64,000 bases of DNA from an uncultured Thiothrix sp. (lineage in GTDB: Bacteria; Pseudomonadota; Gammaproteobacteria; Thiotrichales; Thiotrichaceae), in NCBI RefSeq assembly GCF_937873765.1, contig NZ_CALMZC010000002.1, positions 1-64,000 of the forward strand. The letters are read 5' to 3'. Position 1 is the stretch's first letter; each line of letters starts with the position of its first letter. The notes beneath the pieces were generated by a model that was not told where the DNA came from, ran no database searches, and saw nothing but the letters and a program-made list of their open reading frames with translations. This document shows, piece after piece, positions 1 to 7,685 of the stretch. Both the position numbers and the translations under genes were made by a program.

Positions 1-27
1 TTAAGTTACTACCGCTTTAGTGGCTCT

Positions 28-1545
28 TCAACTCCTCTGGTGCATGACCACCATCGAAACCAAACCTGTTTTCAATAGTTCATTTTGTAATTGCCACATC
101 AAGTTATTATCAACCCCTAAAACGTGCGGCAAACCAAAAGTTCCACCATCATGAAAAACTGCTAATCCTTTAAGTAATTTTTGCGATAGAGGAGGTAGTC
201 GCCTCCAAGATAACTCTACACTCGCAAACAATGAATTCTCACGGTTTATTGGATGATTCTTTTCCAGCGCAATGATTATCTGACGTAAATTTTCAGTAGT
301 GGCTATTACTCCAGTTTGTGCTAGTTTCCGCGCCAGCAGCACCAACGCCCGCGCATGGCAACCGACAGCACCCACCAGATCATCCACTTCCTGCGGCGTA
401 TTGCCCTGATCATCAGGGTGCAGGCTCAAGCCTTCGTTGTTCATTACCTGCATCACCAACGCCTTGGCATCTGTCACGCTCAATGCGCCGAGTTCAATAT
501 CGCAGATGTTATTGTTGAATGGGGTGGGAAGCGGTTCGCGGGTTGTGAATAGTAAACGAGTTTGGGGGTGGGATTTCAGCAGCTTATCAGCTAGAGCTAA
601 TACAGGTTCAGTATTCCCGACATCTGCCAGCAACGACTCCATATTGTCGATGACTAGCAGGGTTCGCTGGGTTTGCAACACTTGCATGATCGGCTGCAAA
701 GCTGCATCCAGATCATCACCGTATTCCGCTACGCTGTATTTTTCATCCATCAACTGCTTGCCAAGAATGTCCACAATAGCACGCTCATGAGTGTAGGTTT
801 CCACACTCACAAAGGCACAACGCTCAAAACGGCGGCATTGCACCAGCCAGCGAGCCAGTTCTACCGCCACGGCTGTTTTACCGATACCTCCCATACCCCG
901 GATGACGGCGTAAAGTTGCCTGTCCAGTAAGCGTTCGAGTTTTAGCAGGTCACGGCTACGCCCGATGAAAGTGTGTTTGGGCGTTTCTGGTAAATCACCC
1001 AACAACCATTCCGGTTCTGTTTCATCGGGCAATTGTAGCGCATGGCTGAATAAGCGTGGGTCGTCCTCCCGCTGATACAGCACTGGCACAAACCAGTCCT
1101 GCATTTGCAACGTTCCTGCTCCGGCAATATTGATACGGTCAGTGGATTGCATCAGGGCTTGTTTACCCGCTAATACGGCTGATCCAATCCGTTGCCCCTC
1201 TGCCAGTTGTTGGTAAAACGCGTTGACAAACCGCCGCGCCGTTTCCACCAATACGCTATGGCTCATGGCAATGACAGAAGCCACACCCGCTTGTAACAAG
1301 GCTGCCGCTACCGATGCGTTAGGGTCGGTGTGTTCTTGTTTCTCTGCCTCACTTTGTCCGGTTTGGCAGGCTTCCAGAAATACCAATGGCAGGGGAAATT
1401 CGGTTAGGAGTGATGCCAAATCATCGGCGTAAATCCGTTTCACAAACTCTGGTAGCAATTTCTTATTGTCCAATGGATGTTCAAAACACAATGCACCTTT
1501 GCCCGTTTTGGTATCAAACACACCATGTCCGTCAAAATGCAGCAC
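28..1545 (-). pseudogene. CHAT protease/STAND ATPase, C-terminal part after in-frame stop
   Basis: This is the downstream part of a CHAT (caspase-like) peptidase fused to an NB-ARC/STAND ATPase. From the GTG at 1545 I see the catalytic His in HFDGHG (residue 7) and the catalytic Cys in LEACQTG (residue 60). A P-loop GMGGIGKTA follows at 217-225 and a Walker B TLLVIDN near 295-301. The end looks like the start of the winged-helix region after the ATPase. Translation can be read upstream in the same frame through PFHV to a TAA at 1567-1569 that ends the preceding ORF, so both halves are one gene with a nonsense codon. No ribosome site precedes the GTG, so separate translation is unlikely. The C-terminus stops abruptly without the sensor repeats usual in such proteins. 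In the family, CHAT peptidases are effectors of bacterial conflict and cell-death systems; the role here is inferred. Confidence 0.8.
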
Positions 1546-1566
1546 ATGAAAGGGATTGCCAGCCGC

Positions 1567-2301
1567 TTACGCCTGACGAAGTTCTGTTTTCAGTTGCTCA
1601 AATGTCGGTGGATTTACACGAACCAGTTCCACCCGTTTTCCCAAACTTTCCACTGCCTCCACTAATGGCTTGATGCTGGCGCGGTGGTCAATGTAGCCCG
1701 CTTGAGAAGGGCGCGGACTCACCGCTAAGACACGAAGAACAGTCTGGTTTTGAGCGTATGAAATAACAGAGGGTGTATCTAAACTTGGCAAATTACGCCG
1801 AATCCGCACAGGGGGATTACGGGTAAGCAAATATTGATCGTGACAGCGTAACAATTCCCACGGAAACCCCAGCAAACGGCTGGCGGCTGTTTTGGATTCG
1901 GGTGTATCGCTGACTTGCACATGCAGGCTGAAAACAGGTTCATGGTTTGATGATGCGTCAAGCCATTGTTGGAAAACAGCTTGTGCTGAAGGTGAAGCCG
2001 TTATCGCTATCAGCAGTTTGTCACCCCATTGCGGAAAATACCGTTCAATTCGTTCTGCCCGTTCTTTGAATAAGCCGACAGGCCAGATGTAGTAGCTTTC
2101 CAGATACCACTTGATGTCATCCGCTTCCAGCAAGCCGATGGGCGCAACAAACGGAAATGGCTCACTTTGGGCGACTGCCATACCATTTAAGGTAAACACC
2201 ATTTGGGTATCAGCCGCTACCCGGTCGGTGTTATCGTCCCGCACCATCAAGCGCGGATTGGAGAAGGTTAAACGTAGCTCCGCGCTTGATGTGGTTTTCA
2301 T
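1567..2301 (-). pseudogene. CHAT protease/STAND ATPase, N-terminal part before in-frame stop
   Basis: This 244-residue ORF begins with ATG at 2301 and ends at TAA 1567-1569. It has the N-terminal region and the first half of a CHAT domain, including GFPWELLRCHDQYLL and a segment VLRVLAVSPRP typical of the fold's core strand. The His-Cys dyad lies beyond the stop, in the next ORF and in the same reading frame. The stop interrupts ELRQA-stop-AAGNPFHV, where family members usually run straight through, so a single CAA-to-TAA change would explain it. It starts 5 bases after the EACC1-like gene ends, so the two were probably cotranscribed. On its own the fragment should have no protease activity. 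Confidence 0.8.
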
Positions 2302-2306
2302 GGGGA

Positions 2307-2705
2307 TTATTCCTGTACTTGCATGGCTTTGATGATGTCATCCAGATTTTCGGCTTTGACCGGGTAGGGGATGCCGTTGACTTCCAGCCAGATGTATTCG
2401 TGGTCACGGGTCAAGATAGGTGTTGCCCAAGCAGCTAATTCTTCCAGTTTCTTCCTGGTTTCGAGCAAGCCATGAGCACTATCTATTGCCAGTTTGATAC
2501 CAGATAGCATCAATAGAATTTGGCTGACATCAGAACCAAACTCGATGCCTCTACTGTTCGCATCGGTGGCATTCAAGGTTGATGTATCAGCAGGTGTAGC
2601 CTCTACCTGCACTTGCCACGCAGTTTCTAAGTATTGCTGGAGTTCATAAGCGGTATCGGCTGCGGTGTCTGGCGAGCCTTGGACAATGAAACGGATGTTG
2701 GACAT
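2307..2705 (-). CDS. Small EACC1-like effector-associated protein upstream of CHAT gene
   Basis: About 132 residues, starting at the ATG at 2705, which has a good ribosome site (GAGGT, about 5 bases upstream). The open frame extends further upstream to 2858, but that part looks non-coding. The protein opens with a strand-like NIRFIVQG, has a hydrophobic helical middle (VSQILLMLSGIKLAI) and ends with WLEVNGIPYPVKAENLDDI. This order, and linkage to a CHAT-ATPase gene 5 bases downstream, fits the effector-associated constant component EACC1 described in bacterial conflict systems. The assignment rests on pattern and context; no catalytic residues are evident. It may be an adaptor or regulator of the CHAT protease. 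Confidence 0.6.
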   Translation of the reverse strand: MSNIRFIVQGSPDTAADTAYELQQYLETAWQVQVEATPADTSTLNATDANSRGIEFGSDVSQILLMLSGIKLAIDSAHGLLETRKKLEELAAWATPILTRDHEYIWLEVNGIPYPVKAENLDDIIKAMQVQE

Positions 2706-2820
2706 GCTGTACCTCGAAGATAAATGAGTCAGTAATGATTCAATTTTTAGCCAGTATAACAAAGCCCCTAGAGCTAAATAGACAAAACCACTAAAAGAAC
2801 ATTTATCTTGTTCAAGTTTA

Positions 2821-3362
2821 TTAACGCCTAGCCAGCTCCCGATATAAAGCTTCGGCACTTACTCCCAACTGCTCCGCTAAAGTTTTCCACTCACCTTTAG
2901 CAGGTAAGGTTTGTCCCTGCCAATTTAGCCAAGCATCCAAACGCGCAGCAACTGTTTTTAAAGATAATAACTCACTGCGAAACCGCGCTTGCTGTACTTC
3001 GCGGGCTAGATAACTGCTCCAGTGTTGGGCGAGTTCCGAATCAGTTTGTAAGTGTTGCAGTACTGCAGTTTTGGGTAGCACATAAACTGTTGTGAGCTGC
3101 TGTGCCAGCGCATGACAAGGTAGTGATTAGAATATAAAGATGCTTCAGCCAACACGCTGCCTGCTTGAGTACGTTGCAGGGTAATGCTGCTACCATCGGC
3201 TTGATAACGAATTAGGCGTATTTCCCCACCTACCACCAAGAATAAAGCCTCGACTTTATCTCCTTGTTGGAATAGCACCTGACCTTCAGCCAGTTTACGC
3301 TCTTTAGCATCGGCAAAGTTTTGTAAAGCTATAAAGAATGGACTCAACATGATCGCTATCAT
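2821..3362 (-). pseudogene. Crp/Fnr-family transcription regulator, frameshifted
   Basis: The first frame (3362 down to about 3118) encodes a cyclic-nucleotide-binding-type domain: EGQVLFQQGDKVEALFLVV, then IRLIRYQADGSS and LAEASLYSNHY. The match then continues in another frame as ALAQQLTTVYVLPKTAVLQ and ends with a Crp-type helix-turn-helix (GEWKTLAEQLGVSAEALYR) at 2821. Adding one base near 3114-3120 joins the frames as YHCHALAQQL. Without it the product ends at 3006 and lacks the DNA-binding domain. The ATG at 3362 has a GAGG site about 8 bases upstream. It is divergent from the cytochrome gene at 3422 and was probably its regulator. A sequencing error cannot be excluded. Confidence 0.8.
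3349..3362. promoter_or_regulatory. Candidate Fnr/Crp-type operator TGAT-N4-ATCA
   Basis: The palindrome ATGATCGCTATCAT contains TGAT, four bases, then ATCA, the core of the Fnr-family box. It lies over the start codon of the broken Crp/Fnr-like gene and is centred about 66 bases before the divergent cytochrome start. It could mediate autoregulation and cytochrome control. I see no clear -35/-10 pair to fix its position relative to a transcript start. Confidence 0.4.
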
Positions 3363-3421
3363 GTCAGTAACCTCATCAAGCTGGCAAGCTGCAGATTTTA
3401 CAACTTCCCAAAATAACGGCT

Positions 3422-3856
3422 ATGAAACTGAATTTAAAGCTTTTACTCTTATTGTCATTCCTTGCTCCAGTTAGTTTTGCCGAGGATGACAAACGCCAGA
3501 AAGTTGATTTTCCCGAGATGATGCAGCAACACATGATGACGAATATGCGTGATCATTTGCTAGCGATTAGTGAGATTCAAGCATTTATGGCGGTGGCTGA
3601 CTATGACAAGGCGGCAGATGTAGCTGAAAAGCGTTTGGGTTTGTCGTCATTGGATAATCATGGCGCGTCGCACATGGCGCAGATGATGCCCAAAGAAATG
3701 CAGGAAATTGGTACAGCCATGCATAAAGCCGCTAGCCAATTTGCAGTGAATGTGGTGGATGTAGGCGCTACGGGTGATGTGAAACGTGCGTTGGGTGATT
3801 TGAGCAAAGTGACTCAGCAATGTGTGGCTTGTCATAGCGCGTATCGAGTGCATTAG
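3422..3856 (+). CDS. Periplasmic c-type cytochrome (cytochrome c'-like)
   Basis: 144 residues with a signal peptide (positive start, LLLLLSFLAPVSFA, cleavage about residue 20). A single haem-binding motif CVACH lies near the C-terminus (about residues 134-138), the arrangement typical of four-helix cytochromes c'. The N-terminal half is rich in Met and His (PEMMQQHMMTNM). It is expected to be exported and haem-loaded in the periplasm; the redox partner is unknown. It lies 39 bases upstream of the metallo-beta-lactamase-fold gene in the same direction, suggesting an operon, and is divergent from the Crp/Fnr-like pseudogene. Confidence 0.75.
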   Translation: MKLNLKLLLLLSFLAPVSFAEDDKRQKVDFPEMMQQHMMTNMRDHLLAISEIQAFMAVADYDKAADVAEKRLGLSSLDNHGASHMAQMMPKEMQEIGTAMHKAASQFAVNVVDVGATGDVKRALGDLSKVTQQCVACHSAYRVH

Positions 3857-3895
3857 AGATTACGTTAAAGTCTGGTCTGGAGGGCTGATGAAAAC

Positions 3896-4825
3896 ATGGT
3901 TTTTGCGAAAATAACGAGTGTTGCGTTGGGTTTGACACTGATTTCCAACAGTTATGCTTTTGAGCCTAGCACACAAAAAGTCAGCGACAATGTGTATGCC
4001 ATTGTGGGCGAATTGGATCAGCGCAGCGCAGACAACCAAGGCTTAAATAATACCTCTGGCTTTATTATCACCGATGAGGGTGTGGTATTAGTTGGCTCTG
4101 GCGCGACGGAAAGCAGTGCCAAAATGTTGGAAAGCGCTGTCAAAACAGTCACCGACAAGCCGATTAAGCGAGTCATTAATATCGGTGTACAAGATCATCA
4201 TTGGATGGGCAATAGCCATTTTCTCGCCCAACGCATTCCGGTTAGTGTCTTAGCAACAACCATTGACAATCAGAAAAACCAAGAAATGGCTAATCGTATG
4301 CGTCTAGCCAATGCGCTAGGCGTCAAACCCGACAGTTTTAAAGTCGAATATGCCAATGAAATCTTCACTGGTAATGAAAAAGCCTTGAAGATCGGTGGCG
4401 TAGAAATGTCCTTGCGCTATTTGGGTGATGCGCATTTTCCGGGTGATGCAGTGCTGTGGTTGCCTAAGGAAAAAATAGTCTTTGCTGGCGATATCGTATT
4501 CAATGACCGGATGTTAGGCGTGCTGCCAGAAATTTCTAAGGTAAAAGCTTGGCAAGCAACTTTTAATCAAGTCGCAGACCTAAAACCGGAGCAAGTGATT
4601 CCGGGGCATGGCAATCCTAGTCCTTGGTCATATGCACAAAACAATACGGGCGATTATTTAGATTGGTTAGTGGATGAAGTCGGTCAGTCTATTGAAGAAA
4701 TGGAAGATTTAGGTGACGCTGTAAAGCGTTTATCTGCTGATCAACACTTTCATTTCCTAAAACTTTCTGACGACTTACATGCTAAGAATGTGTACCAAAC
4801 TTATCTACAATTAGAGACAAATTAG
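3896..4825 (+). CDS. Exported MBL-fold protein with degenerate metal site
   Basis: 309 residues with a probable signal peptide ending SYAFEP (about residue 22). The metallo-beta-lactamase fold is clear: N-terminal VSDNVYAIVGELDQ, GFIITDEGVVLVGSGA, then LRYLGDAHFPGDAVLWLP, IVFAGDIVFNDR and VIPGHGNP. The usual HxHxDH motif reads IGVQDH in INIGVQDHHWMG, so the first two metal-ligand histidines are missing. The later His of GDAHFPGD, Asp of AGDIV and His of PGHG remain. Related family members include SoxH-like and quinoprotein-relay hydrolases. It may bind one metal or be non-hydrolytic. The tight pairing with the cytochrome suggests a shared periplasmic job. I chose ATG 3896; no strong ribosome site is visible. 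Confidence 0.75.
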   Translation: MVFAKITSVALGLTLISNSYAFEPSTQKVSDNVYAIVGELDQRSADNQGLNNTSGFIITDEGVVLVGSGATESSAKMLESAVKTVTDKPIKRVINIGVQDHHWMGNSHFLAQRIPVSVLATTIDNQKNQEMANRMRLANALGVKPDSFKVEYANEIFTGNEKALKIGGVEMSLRYLGDAHFPGDAVLWLPKEKIVFAGDIVFNDRMLGVLPEISKVKAWQATFNQVADLKPEQVIPGHGNPSPWSYAQNNTGDYLDWLVDEVGQSIEEMEDLGDAVKRLSADQHFHFLKLSDDLHAKNVYQTYLQLETN

Positions 4826-4903
4826 AGAGCAAAGCATACCATCATCTAATAACTCACGGCGAAGACGGGCTTGCTGCATTTCAGAGCTGCTTATCCAATG
4901 CAT
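4811..4903 (-). pseudogene. Remnant of a second Crp/Fnr-like gene
   Basis: Read on the minus strand this piece gives HWISSSEMQQARLRRELL, which aligns with HWSSYLAREVQQARFRSELL in the Crp/Fnr-like pseudogene at 2821-3362. The DNA is also alike: TAATAACTCAC and GCTTGCTG blocks near 4851-4880 match 2964-2995. About 30 codons remain before a stop at 4811, overlapping the end of the MBL gene. It looks like debris from a duplication that once bracketed the cytochrome-MBL pair. Confidence 0.5.
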
Positions 4904-4921
4904 TATGCAACAGCATTTATA

Positions 4922-5257
4922 TTAAATAGTACTAAACACTTTTGCCACCAAAAAAGTTACAAAGCGGCTCAAGACAAAAGCAATGCAAATCGGCAGGACG
5001 AAATAATGCAGGACTAAAGCATCGGTTTGATCAACTAAGGCTAAAGGAACAAAAGAGCGTAGGGAAATTACATAAATGGCGATCACTATGAAACCCACCG
5101 CATCCAATAACAAGGCCAAAAGCACAGCCCAAATTGAAAAACTAAAAAAACCATTGAGGATTAGGGTCAGCAGCACAAAGTTTAAGCCTATGCTGATAAT
5201 GGCAACTTTCCTTCTGCCGGTATACCAATAATACCAATGGCTACGAAACCAATACAT
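4922..5257 (-). CDS. Small hypothetical membrane protein
   Basis: 111 residues with about three hydrophobic helices: IISIGLNFVLLTLILNGFF, IWAVLLALLLDAVGFIVIAI and LHYFVLPICIAFVLSRFVTF. The N-terminus is rich in aromatic and basic residues (MYWFRSHWYYWYTGRRK), likely cytoplasmic. I recognise no family. It ends in poor surroundings: a regulator remnant lies downstream and a probable gene fragment upstream, so its expression is uncertain. Confidence 0.5.
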   Translation of the reverse strand: MYWFRSHWYYWYTGRRKVAIISIGLNFVLLTLILNGFFSFSIWAVLLALLLDAVGFIVIAIYVISLRSFVPLALVDQTDALVLHYFVLPICIAFVLSRFVTFLVAKVFSTI

Positions 5258-5345
5258 GCACGACTAGCCTGAAGTTAACTGAAGTTGATATTAGCAATAG
5301 CTACTTAAGAATACTTGTAACCAGTTAGATTTCAAGAATTTGGAC

Positions 5346-5453
5346 TTAAGGTAAATGCTGTTGAATAAATTGGCTGACCTCATTATAAACTTGCAAATGC
5401 TCAGCATCATTAAGGATTTCACGTGGTTTTTGCTGGAAAATACTGATGTTGGT
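5346..5453 (-). pseudogene. Possible alpha/beta-hydrolase tail remnant
   Basis: One minus-strand frame reads TNISIFQQKPREILNDAEHL then QVYNEVSQFIQQHLP and stops. This looks like the last helix of an alpha/beta hydrolase or similar enzyme, but the frame is closed by a stop just upstream. A 64-residue ORF in another frame (5291-5485) has no protein-like pattern. This is the only content I can suggest for 5258-5505. Confidence 0.25.
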
Positions 5454-5505
5454 GCATAGCAACAGCAATCATCTCCTAGACCCATGCTTTAAGCATAGTG
5501 CAAAC

Positions 5506-6300
5506 TCATGTTGCAACCAGCAACTGCTTAGATAATTGCGCTTCTAATTCTAAATTAAAAGCATGTGCACATTTCATATGCTCACGCATCAAACGCTCTA
5601 CTGCCATCGCATCTTGCATATGAAATGCGGCAACTAGTTCTTGATGATAATGTAGATTCGATTTAGAAAATTCGCGTTGCTCCGGTAATTGTACTTTTTT
5701 GAAAATCACTAAATCTTTGAGCAAATCGTTTAAGAAGCGCCCAATAAACCCTAACAGGGGATTGCCACAGCGCTCGGCTAACAGGCTATGAAAATCTAAT
5801 TCCGCAATTCGTTGCTCTAAGCGTTGTTCCATGCTGTCAGCAACGGGGGCACATAAGCTGGTTAGGCGTTCTAGCTCAATTAAATCTGTTTCTGCTAAAC
5901 GCCCGACCACTAACCGAGCTATTTCAGGTTCGACCAAGTTGCGTAGCTCGTAAATATCGGGCCCTGTCGGGTGCTGAAAATGCAGATAATTACGCAGCAT
6001 TTGCGAAGCCAAAGGATAAGGGACTTGCACTAGCACCGCGCCACCATTTGGGCCGGTTTTAATGCTAATTAAGCCCTGCACTTCTAAAGACTTAAGCGCT
6101 TCACGCACCGTGCCTTTAGAACAATCAAATAGCTCCATTAAAGCTTTTTCATTCGGCAGGCGCTCACCGGGCTGAATATTACTCACCACCACCCAACGCT
6201 TGACAGCCTCCACAATCTGATCAGCTCGTTTGACCCGCTTCGCTGAACCACCACTGGCTAGCAACTTATCTGTCAGTTCAATTTCAACACTTTTATTCAT
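5506..6300 (-). CDS. GntR-family (FadR/FCD subfamily) regulator
   Basis: 264 residues. The winged helix-turn-helix is at about 25-92 (RLPNEKALMELFDCSKGTV, REALKSLEVQGLI). It is followed by a helical FCD ligand domain with the metal-site histidines expected in ELDFHSLL and in HYHQELVAAFH/REHM. FCD regulators usually sense organic acids or acyl-CoA-type metabolites. The gene is divergent from the glutaryl-CoA dehydrogenase gene with 137 bases between them, which holds a 20-base perfect palindrome. It is therefore the likely local regulator of the glutarate genes; the ligand is inferred, not seen. Confidence 0.85.
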   Translation of the reverse strand: MNKSVEIELTDKLLASGGSAKRVKRADQIVEAVKRWVVVSNIQPGERLPNEKALMELFDCSKGTVREALKSLEVQGLISIKTGPNGGAVLVQVPYPLASQMLRNYLHFQHPTGPDIYELRNLVEPEIARLVVGRLAETDLIELERLTSLCAPVADSMEQRLEQRIAELDFHSLLAERCGNPLLGFIGRFLNDLLKDLVIFKKVQLPEQREFSKSNLHYHQELVAAFHMQDAMAVERLMREHMKCAHAFNLELEAQLSKQLLVAT

Positions 6301-6375
6301 TTGGCTTCATTCTTTTCTGATCACTGTCATGCTAACCCAAACTTAGTTTAAAGTTGAAAGAAAACTTGATTTTTC

Positions 6376-6395
6376 CTATTTATTATAATAAATAG
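6376..6395. promoter_or_regulatory. 20-bp palindrome, candidate GntR operator over gcdH -10
   Basis: A perfect inverted repeat with 10-base arms CTATTTATTA and TAATAAATAG. It contains an exact -10 hexamer TATAAT at 6384-6389, oriented towards gcdH, whose ATG is at 6438. A well-spaced -35 is not obvious. Binding of the divergent FCD regulator here would block the promoter. Confidence 0.5.
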
Positions 6396-6437
6396 CATAA
6401 TTACCTTTAGACTTCAGCAGTATTTGGAGGAATCAGC

Positions 6438-7616
6438 ATGCAAACCTTTCAATGGGATGACCCTTTACTCTTTAATCAGCAACTTAGTGATGATGAACGG
6501 CAAATTCGGGAGGCTGCCCATGCCTATTGCCAAGAAAAACTCCAACCGCGCGTACTCAGTGCCTCGCGGGAAGAGCGCTTTGATCGTGAAATCATGTATG
6601 AATTAGGCGAATTAGGTATGTTAGGCGCGACCGTGGCTGAAGAATATGGTGGCGCTGGTTTAAGCCATGTGGCGTATGGCTTAATCGCTCGTGAAGTAGA
6701 ACGGGTTGATTCTGGCTATCGTTCAGCTATGAGTGTGCAATCTTCACTGGTGATGTACCCGATTGAAAGCTACGGCAACGAAGAGCAAAAACGTAAATAT
6801 CTGCCACGCTTAGCCATGGGCGAAATCGTCGGCTGCTTTGGCTTGACCGAACCGAATCACGGCTCAGACCCCGGTTCGATGATTACGCGCGCCAAAAAAG
6901 TCGAAGGCGGCTATAGCTTAAACGGGCAGAAAATGTGGATCACCAATAGTCCTATCGCGGACATTGCGGTCGTTTGGGCAAAATCTGAGGCACATGGTAA
7001 TAAGATTCGTGGCTTCATTGTTGAGCGTGGAACTAAAGGTTTTAGTACCCCGAAAATTCACGGCAAACTGTCTTTACGCTCTTCCATTACTGGTGAAATT
7101 GTCTTAGATGAAGCCTTTGTGCCTGAAGAAAACCTCCTACCGAATGCCTCTGGTTTAGCCGGCCCTTTTGGTTGCTTGAATAAAGCCCGCTTTGGGATCG
7201 CTTGGGGTGTTTTAGGTGCGGCTGAATTCTGTTGGCAGGCTGCACGGCAATATACCCTAGACCGTATCCAATTTGGCCGCCCCTTAGCCGCGACTCAGTT
7301 AGTGCAAACGAAACTTGCGAATATGCAAACTGAAATTACTTTAGGTCTGCAGGCAGCTTTACAGGTCGGGCGATTAATGGATCAAGGGAGTTGGGCACCT
7401 GAAATGGTGTCTCTAATCAAACGCAATAATTGTGGAAAATCTTTGGATATTGCGCGAGTGGCACGTGATATGCACGGCGGCAATGGGATTTCGGATGAAT
7501 ATGGTGTGATGCGTCATATGGTCAATCTGGAAACCGTGAATACTTATGAAGGGACTTATGATGTGCACGGCTTAATTTTGGGTCGCGCCCAGACTGGTAT
7601 TCAGGCTTTTTCTTAA
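6438..7616 (+). CDS. gcdH: Glutaryl-CoA dehydrogenase
   Basis: 392 residues of the acyl-CoA dehydrogenase family, full length. It oxidises and decarboxylates glutaryl-CoA to crotonyl-CoA, using FAD and electron-transfer flavoprotein, in lysine/glutarate breakdown. Evidence: [17 protein letters not shown] in the FAD/substrate region, [12 protein letters not shown], and a catalytic Glu (about 371) in [16 protein letters not shown], the arrangement of the glutaryl-CoA branch. The start at 6438 has a strong GGAGGA site. Divergent from the GntR-type regulator and 69 bases upstream of a CaiB-type CoA-transferase that could supply its substrate. Confidence 0.9.
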   Translation: MQTFQWDDPLLFNQQLSDDERQIREAAHAYCQEKLQPRVLSASREERFDREIMYELGELGMLGATVAEEYGGAGLSHVAYGLIAREVERVDSGYRSAMSVQSSLVMYPIESYGNEEQKRKYLPRLAMGEIVGCFGLTEPNHGSDPGSMITRAKKVEGGYSLNGQKMWITNSPIADIAVVWAKSEAHGNKIRGFIVERGTKGFSTPKIHGKLSLRSSITGEIVLDEAFVPEENLLPNASGLAGPFGCLNKARFGIAWGVLGAAEFCWQAARQYTLDRIQFGRPLAATQLVQTKLANMQTEITLGLQAALQVGRLMDQGSWAPEMVSLIKRNNCGKSLDIARVARDMHGGNGISDEYGVMRHMVNLETVNTYEGTYDVHGLILGRAQTGIQAFS

Positions 7617-7685
7617 ACGTTTTCTTGACTCCTCAAATAGTCGGGGCGAACATCCCTTGTTTCGCTCGTTTTAACAGGTGTGTTC

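Noticed and set aside
437..790. 117-residue plus-strand ORF
   Set aside because: Lies opposite the conserved ATPase domain of the CHAT-STAND gene and has no protein-like pattern.
2706..2858. N-terminal extension of the EACC1-like ORF with a possible membrane helix
   Set aside because: The ATG at 2705 has a strong ribosome site and the extension lacks one; the helix is a translation of AT-rich intergenic DNA.
5291..5485. 64-residue minus-strand ORF as a gene
   Set aside because: Irregular composition; another frame of the same DNA looks more protein-like, so it is at best over a remnant.
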